NCBI GenBank assembly: GCA_941918925.1
Contig: OW799233.1
Span: 144,772,223-144,836,222 of the forward strand
Direction: 5' to 3'
From: Phyto melanocephala
Taxonomy: Eukaryota; Arthropoda; Insecta; Diptera; Rhinophoridae
Length of the DNA: 64,000 nt
The position numbers and the translations under genes are program-made. The notes under the pieces were generated by a model, which was not told the origin of the DNA, ran no database searches, and saw only the letters and a list, made by a program, of their open reading frames with translations. How positions within the stretch are numbered: position 1 is the stretch's first letter; each line of letters begins with the position of its first letter. Of this stretch, positions 21,118 through 34,341 are shown piece by piece.

Positions 21118-24100
21118 AGATTATGTTTCTATAGTTATTGTTTAAATTTTTCCTATCAAGTTTGTTTTCTAAAAATAAAATTTATACAATCCAAGTCAAA
21201 TATTTTATAATTTTACATTATACTTGCTTATTTTCTGAACAGCAAATATGTGAAATTATGCAATTTAGAGTGGGAAAAAAGTCACAGTGTGATCTTAAAA
21301 TTAAATAATTTTTTCGTTAAGTTGTTTTCTTTATTTTATGTTTTTCTTTAGATTATCCTCCTGTTCTTATTAAAATAAAAATATCTTTCGTTCGTAATTT
21401 GAAAATAAAAATAAAACCAAATTTCAAAAACTGTTGTTTTGAAAATAAATTAATGAACGTAATTCTTTTTATATTTTAAAGGAACCAGAGGTGTGTAAAT
21501 AACACAGAGAGAATAAATAAGGCATAGTTTCACAACAAAATAAAATCCAGAATTAAAAAATATTAGTATTTAAATCAGCGATCAATTATTTTAATACAAA
21601 GAGCATATCGTCGATATTAAAACAATAGATTGTCACCCTCTGTAGCAATAATTTGCTGCTTAGTTCATTATCATCACCAGCATGGCATCGTTAGGGATTT
21701 GCATTAAACCAGCAGACCACACTTAATTCGCATTGCCTTAGATATTAAACGTGTTGAACAAAGTGTTAACAAAACACCAAGCATATCTACCATAAGGCAT
21801 TGTGCTTAGCTAGATTGGCTCGTTCCTCGCTATGGCGGCCTTTATTCACATTTGAGTTGCCATTTTTACAGGAACCTTAACCTGCAGATCAACGACAACG
21901 TCTAAATCTGTAGTTATTTATTTGGAATTTCAACACTTGTCCAGAAATGAAATCAACTTTATTAAAAATATGACCATGATTCTTGAAGCTCATTTTCGTT
22001 TGGATGACTTTATTAATAAACACAACTGTACGTTCTGATGTTCTGAACATCAAAGTGCTATTCTTTAACACCAATTGCACCCTATTGGGTGTACAGTAAG
22101 TATGGTGTGGTATTACTTCTGAAAATATTATTAGGTCTTACCTCATTGAATAGAAGATAAAAGTACTGTTACCGTGGAGAGCAATTTTGGTTTATGATAG
22201 AACATTAATTGCATCCTGACCTAAAACGGACCTGAGGTAAGGTTTCACCTATATGTAGCTACTACCCACATTTTTTGAGACACAGTGGCACTTTAAGCCA
22301 GATTTTAGAAGAGTGAAAAATTTAAAGAAATTTAGAAATTAATTGCTTGGCGCATTTTTCGGATTTATCAGCACTCGGCTACGTTTTCTTTTATTTGTGT
22401 AATTTGATGGATGGAGGATTTCGCAAGAAGTGTGATACAATCTTTAACTAATGGTCAACATTGCTTTAGAAATTCGAGCACTACAATCACAAATTTTAAA
22501 ACTCTGGTATTGTGAAATCTAAAACAGTTGTCATTTAATTGACATTTTTTGCCATAGATAGTGTTAAAAAAATATATTTTGTGTATTTTACAAACTTAGA
22601 ATATATAAATGCGAAAAATTAAGTAAATTTTTAAACGCCATTGTGACTTTCGGCTCTTCCAATGTCACCAAATATTTATTGACTAGGTTCATATTGCATT
22701 CACAAGAGCTTGCATAATTGTGCATAATTGTGTTGTATTTTCTAAATATTTAGTAGTAAAAATAATTACAAAAATGAACTTAGTTGTGATAATTTTTCTT
22801 TTTTTTTTATTGAAAATATTTTACGCACTATATTTGCAAAAATATCTGCATACATTATTCGTTTATATATATTTAGAAAAGTGTTTTTAAAAATAATAAA
22901 ATTATTTTCGTACAGAACATATGCATGTGTATGTTTAATGAGTACAAATATATTCAATTTTATTGCCACGAAAACGGCCAGCAAAGTTTTTCAACTGTTT
23001 ACATTAAAGGAAACATTTTAATGTTTTTTACTTCTTCTTTTATATTTCGGTTTCTATCGTGTTTGTATATAAACTTATTAGTCATTGATTCTGTGACACC
23101 ATTAAAATATATGAAATATAATTTTTTAAATTTTCATGTCCTCTTAGCAATTCGTCTTTAATTACCGCATATGGTAACTCAGTTATCAAAGTATCAAAGT
23201 TTATCATTTTATCAATTTTGCGTGCAGATAGTTCAGAAAGTCAAAACAAAAGACAGTTGGCCAAAAGTTGTGAAAGATAGTGTTTTGTTTTAAAGATTAT
23301 CTACTTTATTTACTACTTTCGAAAAAAACAGTTTGTAAGGACGAGAAAAAATTTTTTTTTATAACTATAGATTTAATAAGAAAAAAGACGCTGAATTAAA
23401 ACTTTATTTTTTATATTTTTGTTTGGAATACAAAATAGAAATATTATAGCGATTTTTTTTAATTTTTAGGGATTTTGCATTTAAGTTTCCTGGTTCTTGA
23501 TGATGATTATAAAAAATGGTGAGTGTAAATGAAAGGTGCTGCATGCTAGCACATAAATAGTTCGTAAATAGTGTTATTAACGTAAAACAAATATAATTTA
23601 CAAACGCAACAAAAAAACAATTAAGAAAGTATTAAAAACACTATACGTTAATATCTTAAGGCATATTGTGATAAAAGCATTACATTTAAATATTCCTTTT
23701 GTCTAATCGCGAATTTAGGGGGAGAGAACAAAAATATTTCATCAGCCCCACACCAGCCCTCACACCTTACACGATAGATTTTTTTAATTTATCCAATAGT
23801 TTACATTTTGGATGCGTTAAAATTTGTAGACATTAAATTTCTCTACTTCTAAATTCACTCTTCTAATGTTATACAAAATTTATAAAAAAAATTAGATGAA
23901 ATTAAAATCAGTTATCTTCTCTGCTTGTCACCCGACTTCAGCTCGAAATGTAACATTTGAAAGCTATTTTATTTACAAAGTACAATTGCTAAAATTGGTT
24001 TAGTATTTTGAAGACAAAATATTTCTTGTAACCCATACGCAATCGAACAATTATGAAAAAATAGTTATTCGCTCACTCACATATCGGAAAAACAATAGGA

Positions 24101-25406
24101 TACTATTTATATATGTGCAAGTTGTTTTTGTAAAAAAAAAGTTGAAATTGAACCACCAAAATAATATGTGTTTCTTAACAAGAGGGCACACACAAAAATC
24201 AAATTTCTGGTCTCTGGTATTGCTCACTAAAAATAATCACTTAATAAAACTAGTACTTCAAAACTAAAATAACATAGTATTAGTGAGGAGGAAAGGATTT
24301 TACTTAATACAAAAATAAAAAAATGTCTGCTATAAAATTTATGCGGGAATGGATATGCCAATAGAGTTTTAATTTGTTCAGTAAAATTTAATGATTTTTA
24401 ACGTTTTCAAAGTAAAAACTTTCAAACGTCGAATTTTACTATTGGATTCATTTGACATTATTTTGCTATAGAATTATCTTTTGCTACCATTTCTCTCAAG
24501 AAAAGCTTTCAAGTTTGTCTGGAGAAGAGCTTTGTATTATGCTTCATTTATTTCTAAAAGAGAAAATGCCAACTCCACCACCGAAATTTCTTTCGGAAAA
24601 GTAACATGATTTCTTATGTAAATCTGTACTGTACGAGTTACATCCATATGGACCGTTTAAGTTTAACTGTTAAAATATTTAGTCAAAAGTGCAGGGGGAC
24701 ATAAAAGCAATATCTGAGTGTACTTAAATAAATAAAGTGCTCTTAATTTTATAACTAATTTCAACTGTTTTTGATTGCAATGAAAGAACTCCAAGTTTAT
24801 GTAAAGGAAATAAGCCAACGTTTATAAAAGGTATATATGTAACATTATTTATCTAGTCCGATGAAATTGCGTAATACATGTTGTGGTTTTGTACCTGTAC
24901 CGCAAAATGCAAGTATATTGCGCATAAATGTGCTACATACTGTTAATAATTAATTGTGATAAAATCAATATTTATGCATTTATTTCATTTATAGCTTATT
25001 TTATTCCCAGTACTTATACCTAACTTTTATATTAAGAAGGTAAAATATTTCTTATTTTAAGTTTTTAGGAGTTTTTAAAGTCCAAAAAAAATTTTTTTCA
25101 TTAAAAGTATTTTTTTTCGCCACCAATTTCTGAATAACTCCGAAACAGTTAAAAATGGAGATTGACTTAAAGGTAATTTTATCTCGCATTTCTTGGTTTT
25201 GTAATTATTCAAATCGAACAAGCCGTTAAGGAGTTTGCAAACGGAATGACAAACTAATATACACACATTTACACTTTCTTATAAAACCATTGTATTTTTG
25301 TTATTGTTGCTGTCGAAACTAACAAAATTCCTGTTTAATATGATGATATAACAATTTTTTCTTAAAGATCTACTAAATACTTTGTGGCTGCATTGCGTTG
25401 TTTTTT
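21118..25406. other. 4.3 kb without a recognisable gene
   Basis: This is the largest unannotated block. About 21640-22100 is less A/T-rich and could hold an old unique sequence or exon, but no splice-consistent frame convinced me. Near 25240 GTTTGCAAACGGAATGACAA resembles the HINE core on the minus strand and may be an old fragment. The rest is A/T-rich with no signal. Confidence 0.45.
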
Positions 25407-27084
25407 TTATACCCGCCACCAAAAAAATGGTGGGGGTATATTCATTTTGTCATTCCGTTTGTAACACATCGAATATCCATTTTAGACCCCATCAAGTATA
25501 TATATTCTGAATCAGGGTTTGACTTGATGACGATCTAGCTATGTCCGTCCATCTGTCCGTCTGTTGAAAGCATGAAAGAGTTCGCACCGAAAAAGCTAAG
25601 GGGCTCAAATTTTGCCAGAATCTTTCTTATAGACAAGGTTTGTTTGGTATTGAAAATGGGCTAAATCGGAATATTAGGAAGAGAGGTATAGCTCGAAAAG
25701 CAAGAGTAGGTCGAAAAAACCGTGTCCTTCAAACATCGAATAAAATGGAATTGTGTCCAAACGCACTAACGTAGACTCATGAAACTTCAAATATATATTT
25801 CCTGAAAAAAAAAACAATATTGTTCCTTGAAAATTATCTAAATCCATGCATTAGGAGAGGAGTTATCGATCAAAATGTACGAAAATTTATACCGCACAGT
25901 GTATTTTTCGGTATATTTACAAACAAAAACGTCATAAAAGCAACAAAATTCGATGTACGACTCTGAAATTTTGCACACTTTGCGTTTTGGTGAGACGCTT
26001 TTTTGTAACGGAAAATCGATGTGCCACGCCTACTTTTACTTCAACCTCCCATATAACGTTTTACCTAAAATTCATATAATTTCTCAATTAATAAACATTT
26101 TGGAATAATAAAAAGCTATATTGAAACAACTTAGTTGTACTCATTCGCAAAAATAATTTTGACACGCCTACTATAACGCCCACTTTTCACGTTATCTACC
26201 GTTAATGAAATTTAAAAGCTCATAAAACCACCAAAATTAGAGGTATAATGATCAAATTTGCTACGTATATCCTTCTAATCAATGTAATTGTTGCGCCAAA
26301 AAGTTTAAGTGACACGCCCACTTTAACGCCTACCTCCCATATAACGGTTAATCTTAAATTCATGTAATTTCTCTATTGACAAAGTTTTTGGGAAAATAAA
26401 GGACTATATTGAAATATCTAAGTTGTATTTATTAGCAGAAACTTTATTGACACGCCTACTTTAATGCCCACTTTCATTGAAAGACTACATTTACAAAAGC
26501 ATTTTAGTAGCATATCGAAGTAATAAGGGGTGGTTAAATTTTAAGAGACGATGTTGTTTTTAAATAAAACACAAATTATTTAAGAAATTATTATCATTTC
26601 TTTTTATAATGATTATATTTCTATGGTTCAATTATGTATTTAACAAAATATCGGCCAAATCGCCCCCCCATATTTTTTACAATTCTCCCGATTGTGGACG
26701 AATTTGAACGATTATGTTGATCAAAAGAACTACGAAGTGCACAAAATGCATTTTGATTTGAACGCCTATTTTTATAAAAAACCTGAATAACTTTAAAGCG
26801 TTGCTTATTTGCGTATCTTTCCACGGATCAAATTGAGTAAGTTTGAGATTGAGAAATGTCAAGTGAAATGCAGAAAACAAATTTAAAGACTAGGCGTAGT
26901 TCACCTTCAACATGGGCCCTTAAAGTTTAACCACCCTCTACAAAGAAATATGTGTCACATTTTATTATAAAGAGGTTATTCCATAACGATTAACAAAATA
27001 ATAAATATTGTGCTTTAAATGTACACAAAATTGGTGGTGGGAATAAAAGATTCGGCACAGCCGAATATAGTGCTCTTATTTGTT
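25407..27084 (+). mobile_element. HINE-A copy 4 (both ends, about 1.68 kb)
   Basis: It has the 5' palindrome, (GTCY)n at about 25544-25563 and GCATTAGGAGAGGAGTTATC. About one and a half ~288-bp modules follow, then a shortened mariner relic (26526-26938) and the 3' hairpin end. Inside the relic the ~170 bp after a CCCCCCC run (26665) are deleted relative to copies 2, 3 and 5. Confidence 0.92.
26526..26938 (-). pseudogene. Mariner relic inside HINE-A copy 4
   Basis: On the minus strand ERYANKQRFKVIQVFYKN leads into ALRSSFDQHNRSNSSTIGRI. This is the clearest view of the captured mariner helix-turn-helix. Here the frame is open from about 26824 to 26621 because the internal deletion removed a stop. 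The last ~18 codons are read-through into the relic's other end and are not transposase. Confidence 0.78.
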
Positions 27085-29553
27085 TTATATGGAGTTTGAC
27101 AGCAGCTCCCATGAAATAGTGGACAGAATGCTGGGCTTAAATAATTAGCTTCGTAAGATCTTTTAAATCTTTGTGTTAATTTTAGATATAATTTAAATTG
27201 ACATGAGGCTATTGTACTGCACCGCAGTGAATATCATAATACAACTTAATGTTTCGACTATCCTTTATCATTTACTGATCTTACATATTTGTTGTATTTC
27301 TATAATCGTTTAGTTTGTAATAAATGGTTGAGGTTAAAACTTTAATTGTGGTATTCAAAATAACGAACATAATTACTGCCTTGTTAGGATTATTTTTTCC
27401 AAAATGTGTAGACATAAACATCATCTGTTTTTAGCATGTTGCAGATCAGAACGTTAAAACAATTTAATAGTCTTCAATTTTATTGCTTTTTGATTAGAAT
27501 ACCAAAAACTATTCTTGAAAAAATTTCTAAATCAAAGGCTTTTAATACACTTAAATAAATTCAGTTTCTTCTAATGTTATTAAGAACTTCAATAGAATTT
27601 TAAATTAAAAAAAAAATATTTCTACGTGTTCATATACCCTAGTGGAGTTGACTATATCAACAAATTGAATTTGTTTTTTTTTTAAGATACTTTTTTCTTT
27701 TTTTGTATTAGGATAAAGTTGACTTTATCCATAAAACGTGCGCTCCATTGAACTTTTTTATTTGGCCGCACCAATATCAAACTCACCAAGTAAATCACGG
27801 TAATTGTTTGGCATCGTAAAGGTTTTTTCTATTTTTATTTTTGTATGCTTTTATACAAACACCTAAAAATAAAGCATATGAAATAAAGATAGAATATGTG
27901 AACATAAATGTATATATGTAGTTTAAAAGAATGAATTCTTAGTTGAAACTTAACGCAAAGCATTAAACTTAACGTAGGGCATTTTGTTAATGTATCAATA
28001 TAACTTTTTAAATTAATAAATCTGAAAAGAGTTTTAAAGTGTAACGATTCAATAGTTAGTAGACATAAGTGCCAATCTTCTCAAAATAATTTTAATATAG
28101 TTCACGACTAGAGGCGAACATCGATACCAGAGTGAAGATTTTATTTTTTTTTTTCAAAAAATAAGTCCTTAAACTTAGTTACCTAACACATGTCACATGC
28201 CTTTTAAAATTTTATTATATTTTACCTGTGTCAACTTGACGCAACATCAATTAGAGAACAACGTTTTATAGAAAATTTCCCTTAAAAATAACTCACTTAT
28301 TTCTTTAGGAAAAACTTGTTCCGGAGAAAAAATTTTTTATGAGATTTTTCTGCAGCACGATTTTTTCATTTTAGCATCAAATCAAAGCCGAGAGATACTT
28401 ATTTAAATTAATCAACGGTCAAATAGTCAAATACTTGCTTAAATAAGCGATAATTAATTTTCTAATGCTACGAGATGTTTCTTACTCCAAATAACAACAA
28501 TATTATTATTGAAATTTGTTATAACTAAATAAAAATTTATTCAAGTTAGAAGTTTTCCAAACAAGCTTATTTCTCAATATCTCTCAAAAAGAATGGCGTC
28601 AAACTGCCCGTATTAAAAAGTTGTTCCGTCTAGAAATTTGTTTAAAAACCCAGCAAAAAATTAGAGATTACCATAAGAACAACTTGCCACATAATGACTT
28701 ACTTTTGATGTTGCTAAAATTTATTTGTCGATTACCAAACACATTACATTAAATAATTAAAATAGCAAGCGGTAGTTGAATGTATTACTTGAGTTATAAA
28801 AGAAGGCCTTACAAATTGTTCAAATGAAATTAGTTTTTAAAACAAAAACATACACATTTTTGAACTCTCCGCTTAATTATTTTTGATTAAAAAGTAATGA
28901 GTTACATTTTTGCAACTAATTTATTTTACTAATTTTTTTATTTTAATGTGTGCAACAAATATTTAAAGTTTTAGTAAAAAGATGCATATAAAATACATTT
29001 AATTAACATTAGTGATAAAAAAACAAGAAATTTGATTTTTTTCATTACAAACTTTTTAAAAATTTGTGGCGTTTTTAAATGTCAAACTGTACTTAAAAAA
29101 ATAGTGGCGAACATTTTTTTTTTACAATCACCTTGCAAAGTTAATACGCCTTGTACCTATATAAAGAACTTTGTCAACCAAAAAATTTAAATGAAATTTT
29201 GGTTTTATCGCTTGAAAAGTAATGAGATTGCAAACAATTTCTCTCTTAAGCCAATTAAAGTAACTCAAAAATATTCCAACTCGATTACCTTTTGAATATA
29301 ATTTTATAAAATGTAATCGAGTTGCTTTTGCATGTTTTTTAAATAAGAAATTAAACAAAAAAAAATTATGAGAGTAAAAAATAAAGAAGTTATACAGTTA
29401 TTTCTTATGAAAAAATATTGAAAAAAAATTCTTTTAAGTGCAAAACATTAGTTTTGAAGTGTTCATCGACATAAACAGACGTGTGTGTGTTAAATAAAAT
29501 AGAAAAGACAATAGTATAAAAATGTCGCGTAAGTTGCTATATTAAAATCATAA
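27085..29553. other. Unannotated AT-rich stretch
   Basis: No gene or repeat that I can name. A short mirror, GGATAAAGTTGACTTTATCC, lies near 27711. Confidence 0.45.
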
Positions 29554-29898
29554 GAAAAAGTTAAAAATAATTTAAAAAAAAGTATTTTGACAAGAAAGCC
29601 CTCTAAATCAAATGTGACAACATTTAGACACAAAGCGACTATGAATTACAAGACAACAATGAACGTTTTCTTTTGTAAGTATAGTTTTAAATAAAATTAA
29701 AAGCTATTGTGGCTTCCTTTTTATATTTACTTAGTATTTCACTTTTTTAGTGACAAGATCAACTGAGATATCTACTGAACTAGACTTTGTAGTAGAATTG
29801 CGAAAGCTATTAAGTGCCAATGTTTGCTTAAACATCTTAAGCAAACTTGTTTAAAGCGTAAGAAGGAAATCTTGGACGAGTCGGAAAGCTCTGAATAA
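29554..29898 (+). CDS. Candidate small spliced gene or gene remnant
   Basis: An open stretch from 29554 (in-frame ATG at 29641) reads ...SNVTTFRHKATMNYKTTMNVFF up to a strong donor GTAAGTATAG (29675). A 76-bp intron with a pyrimidine-rich end, CACTTTTTTAG (to 29750), is of normal fly length. Spliced, the ATG frame gives 45 codons ending ...LLSANVCLNILSKLV* at 29854. A second frame, open 29779-29898, ends CLKRKKEILDESESSE*, which looks more protein-like but does not join this splice phase. So the locus may be mis-modelled, frameshifted or fortuitous. There is also an ATG followed by GTAAGT at 29522. No family recognised. Confidence 0.25.
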
Positions 29899-30839
29899 AA
29901 TGTAAATATTTTTTACATCATATAAAATGATTTTAAAGTATTTACAAATAACAAAAGCCAATAAGTTAATGAATTATTTTATTAATGTCTGTATAACTTT
30001 TTTTAATAAAAAATTTAAATGTTGGATAAATAACTTGTGCTTAAATTTAATAAAAACAAAGAGAAAAAACTAATCGTAAAACTTAAAAAATAATTACTTA
30101 CTGAAATAAAATTATAATAGGCTATATTATTTAAATTTGGAAGTACTCCTTATGTTTTAAAAAAGAACTATTTACATTACAAATTAGAGAAGTACTACCT
30201 TATTGAAATAAAGAAGTACTTCCTAAAATAAAAAAATCACACATTACTAGATATATAAACTAATCAATTATTAAGAACTAATTATTTAAGTCTCACGCCT
30301 TGTTAAAATAATTAAGTTGGTAATCCAGTTGGGAAGTGATTCTCTTAAAAATGCTTAATTCCACACTCGATTACCTTTTTAAACATTTTTTGCTGGGAAA
30401 CGTAGCTTTGTTTATAAAGTAAACATCGAAATGCAACGTAGTAGTCTTTACCAGACAAAATATATTAGACAACTTTGTTAAGTCAATGTACGTATGTATA
30501 TATGTAAGTAGGAATTTTGAATTCGAATAAGATTTTGAAAATAAAGGCATTTAAAAAAAATGACACCAATGTAATGTACAGCTTTCCTATCTTGACCCGC
30601 AGATCATTATTAAAAAGTCTTACAAAATTTTTTTCCGAATTTAAATGATAACGTTTAAAATTATAATGACCAATTTAGACTTATTAATAGTCTTAAAATT
30701 TACTGTGAAATGTTTTTTCCTCACAATTGTAAAAAAATTATTAAAGCAAAAAATGAGCTAGTTAATCTAGCGTTAGGGCTACAAATGAGCCCTGACATAA
30801 TTTTTCATCTAATGGAATATCACAAAAGGAATTTATACA
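29899..30839. other. Unannotated AT-rich stretch
   Basis: Nothing recognised. Confidence 0.45.
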
Positions 30840-31230
30840 ATTTTTTTTTACGAATATCTCTAGAAGCATATTATAGCTACAGATAGTCACAAACGTGCCG
30901 ATATATATTATCCTAGGGCTGAAAATTTTAAATTCTTTTGGTGAAAATATTGAAAAAAAGTGGTAGAAGTATTTATTTGCTCATATCTCAGAAAGTTCTC
31001 GATCTATTATGCTGATTTTCGATACTAATTTACTTACAAATACTTTTGATACACACGGGCAGACGGACATTGTTCAGTCAACTTCCCTTGACATTGGTTA
31101 GATTAGGTTTGGTACAACAGACAACTTGGGTCCATCGTATAGATCCCATTAAGATACCTGAACATAATAGAAATTTCACACGAAATGACATACCTTTATT
31201 TTACACTGTCTTGTTAAGGGTGTAAAAAAT
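30840..31230 (-). mobile_element. Diverged HINE-B-like fragment
   Basis: Reading left to right, TTGCTCATATCTCAGAAAGT, then GGGCAGACGGACAT, then AAGGGTGTAAAAAA follow the HINE-B order reversed (TTTCTGAGATATGAGC, GTCY repeat, 5' palindrome). Divergence is high. Confidence 0.5.
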
Positions 31231-31857
31231 AAGTTTTTATTATAAATTAAAAATTTCTTCTTCAACAAATAAATATTTTTCTATCAAAATTTCTGGTACC
31301 AAAGGGGGCAAGAGTCATTGCATGTGTGTAAATACTGTATATAGTGTATTACGAGTAATTATATAGAGACTTCAACTGGACACTGTCTATGTTTTGGTTT
31401 CAAAAATTTCCAGATTTTTATGGATTTGGAGTTGTGTCAAGATGTAACTAAATTTTTTTAAATAAATAAAATATGTTAGCTTCCAAAGAACTTATTTAGG
31501 ATTTTTAAAAAAAGAAGAACTCGTTGTTTTAAAAATATTTAAAAAATCTAATAAATTTAATATCATTGACTTTACTTCATATATGGCGCTAAGCCTATGC
31601 AATGACCTTAATAGGACAACTGCAGATTATTAACATATATCTGCAGCTTTACAAAATTCGATCAGAAAAAATTTCAATAGGGTTAAGTCCCTAAGTCTTA
31701 GCAATCAGCTAAACTTACAATTTCATGCTAGTACTAAAATGTTCAAATAATAAAGTTAGATCATTTGTTCCTGCTATTCAATTATATAAAATTCTATGGT
31801 GAATAATTAACAACTTTTTATAAACAAATATATAAGTAAAAACCATTTTTGAAAAAA
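31231..31857. other. Unannotated spacer
   Basis: A/T-rich; nothing recognised. Confidence 0.4.
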
Positions 31858-32003
31858 AAACAAGTAAGAGCACTATATTCGGCTGTGCCGAATCTTTTAT
31901 ACCCACCACCAATTTTGTGTACATTTAAAGCACAATATTTATTATTTTGTTAATCGCTATGGAATAATCTCTTTATAATAAAATATGTATCACTTTCTTT
32001 GTA

Positions 32004-32606
32004 GAGGGTGGTTAAATTTTAAGGGCCCATGTTGAAAGTGAACTACACCTAATCTTTAAATTTGTTTTCTGCATTTCATTTGACATTTCTCAATCTCAAA
32101 CTTATTCAATTTGATCCGCGGAAAGATAAGCAAATGAGCAACGCTTTAAAGTTATTCAGGTTTTTTATAAAAATGGGCGTTCAAATCAAAATGCATTTTG
32201 TGCACTTCGTAATTGTTTTGATCAACATAATCGTTTAAATTCGTCCACAATCGGGAGATTGGTAAAAAATATTTAAATTTCTGCAAAACAGTTCTGTATA
32301 AAATGTTAGAAAATCTGTGAATGCCTTCTTAGTTCGTTGAATGGGAACCACTGCTGGTTTTTGCGATAGTGTGGCAAAATAGCAGTCAACCTCGCCTAAT
32401 CATCATGCCCAACAATTGAGCATCAACATTGTCATTGAAAATTTGGAGCATCAGATAGAGGAGTGGCGCCAAAAATGGGGGGGCCAATTGGCCGATATTT
32501 TGTTAAATACATAATTGAACCATACAAATATTATAATTGCAAAAAGAAATACTAATAATATCCTAAATAATTTGTCAACATCGGTCCTTAAAATTTAACC
32601 ACCCTT
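32004..32606 (+). pseudogene. Mariner relic inside HINE-A copy 5
   Basis: It has GAGGGTGG...CCACCCTT termini with TA at 32002-32003 and 32607-32608. The plus strand holds the helix-turn-helix remnant and, further on, codons resembling the second DNA-binding half (CDSVAK...HHHAQQLSI, near 32360-32420), interrupted by stops. The DDD domain is absent. Confidence 0.78.
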
Positions 32607-34138
32607 TATAACTTCGATATGCTACTGAAATGCTTTTATAAATGTAGTTTTTCAATGAAAGTGGGCGTAAAGTAGGCGTGTCAATAAAGTTTCTGTTAAC
32701 AAATTAAAGTTAAATATTTCAATATAGTCCTTTATTTTCCCAAAAACTTTGTAAATAGAGAAATTACATGAATTTAAGATAAACCGTTATATGGGAGGTA
32801 GGCGTTAAAGTGGGCGTGTCACCTAAACTTTTTGGCACAACAATAACATTGATTAGAAGGAAAAACGTAGCACATTTGATCATCATACCTCTAATTTTGG
32901 CGGTTTTATGAGCTTCTAAATTTCATTAACGGTAGATTACGTGAAAAGTGGGCGTTATAGTAGGCGTGTCAAAGTTATTTTTGCGAATGAGTACAACTTA
33001 GGTGTTTCAATATAACCCTTTATTATTCCAAAGTCATTAGTAGTAGAGAAATTATATGAATTTTAGGTAAAACGTTATATGAGAGGTGGGCGTAAAAGTG
33101 GGCGTGGCAACTTAATTTTCTACCACAGTAATGACATTGCCTAGGGTGATATTTGTAGCAAATTTTATCATCATACCTCTAATTTTGGCGGTTTTATGAG
33201 CTTTTAAATTTCATTAACGGTAAATAACGTGAAAAGTGGGCGTTATAGTAGGCGTGTCAAAGTTATTTTTGCGAATGAGTACAACTTAGGAGTTTCAATA
33301 TAGCCCTTTGTTATTCCAAAATCTTTATTAATAGAGAAATTATATGAATTTTGAGTAAAACGTTATATGGGAGGTGGGCGTAAAAGTGGGCGTGGCACCT
33401 TAATTTTCTGGCACAGTAATGACAATGCCCAGGGGGATATACGTAGCAAATTTTATCATCATACCTCTAATTTTGGCGGTTTTATAAGCTTTTAAATTTC
33501 AATAACGGTGGATAACGTGAAAAGTGGGCGTTATAGTAGGCGTGTCAAAGTTATTTTTGCGAATAAGTACAACTTAGGAGTTTCAATATAGCCCTTTATA
33601 ATTCCAAAATCTTTATTAATAGAGAAATTATATGAATTTTGAGTAAAACGTTATATAGGAGGTGGGCTTAAAAGTGGGCGTGGCACATTGATTTTCCGTT
33701 ACAAAAAAGCGGCTCACCAAAAAGCAAAGTGTGCAAAATTTCAGAGTCGTACATCCAATTTTGTTGCTTTTATGACGTTTTTGTTTTTAAATATACCGAA
33801 AAATACACTGTGCGGTATAAATTTTCGTACATTTTGATCGATAACTCCTCTCCTAATGCATAGATTTAGATAATTTTTGGGGAAAAATATTTTTTTTACT
33901 CGAGAAACATATATTCGAAGTTTCATGAGTCTACGTTAATGCGTTTGGACACAATTCCATTTTATTCGATGTTTGAAGGACACGGTTTTTTCGACCTACT
34001 CTTGCTTTTCGAGCTATAACTCTCTTCCTAATATTCCGATTTAGCCCATTTTCAATACCAAACAAACCTTATCTATAAGAAAGATTCTGGCAAAATTTGA
34101 GCCCCCTAGCTTTTTCGGTGCGACCTCTATCGTGCTTT

Positions 34139-34203
34139 CAACAGACGGACAGACGGACAGACGGACAGACGGACAGACGGACAGACGGACAGACGGACGG
34201 ACA
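34139..34203. repeat. (GACGGACA)n = (GTCY)n array
   Basis: Seven to eight 8-bp units, longer than in most other copies. An identical-looking array is at 45497-45560. Confidence 0.9.
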
Positions 34204-34341
34204 TAGCTAGATCGTCATCAAATCAAACCGTGATTCAGAATATATATACTTTATGGGGTCTAAAATGGATATTTCGATGTGTTACAAACGGAATGACAAA
34301 ATGAATATACCCCCACCATTTTTTTGGTGGCGGGTATAATA

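Larger units (their letters stand above)
31858..34341 (-). mobile_element. HINE-A copy 5 (complete, 2.48 kb), twin of copy 8
   Basis: On the plus strand it reads AACAAGTAAGAGCAC, the hairpin ATTCGGCTGTGCCGAAT, the mariner relic (32004-32606) and about four ~288-bp modules (32640-33690). TCGATAACTCCTCTCCTAAT, a long (GACGGACA)n array (about 34140-34200) and the terminal GGTGGCGGGTAT palindrome follow. Copy 8 matches it with a constant offset of 11,357 bases at the start, middle and end. Confidence 0.95.

Noticed and set aside
21889..22080. 63-codon minus-strand frame in a less A/T-rich stretch
   Set aside because: It is plausible in composition but lacks splice sites or family resemblance that I can support.
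26677..26880. Recurrent 60-90 codon frame with FHLTFLNLKLTQFDPWKDTQ in many HINE-A copies
   Set aside because: It is the out-of-frame shadow of the captured mariner helix-turn-helix (the real frame reads ERYANEQR). Its recurrence reflects the repeat, not selection.
32640..33690. ~288-bp tandem modules considered as a satellite or coding repeat protein
   Set aside because: They have stops in all frames that I read, and they occur only inside HINE-A.
33741..33926. 61-codon frame present identically at 33741-33926 and 45098-45283
   Set aside because: It lies in the non-coding 5' part of HINE-A on twin copies 5 and 8; other copies do not keep it open.
34139..34203. Array of repeated GACGGACA units considered as a CRISPR
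   Set aside because: There are no unique spacers, and it is the known (GTCY)n proto-microsatellite of mini-me/DINE-like elements in a eukaryotic context.
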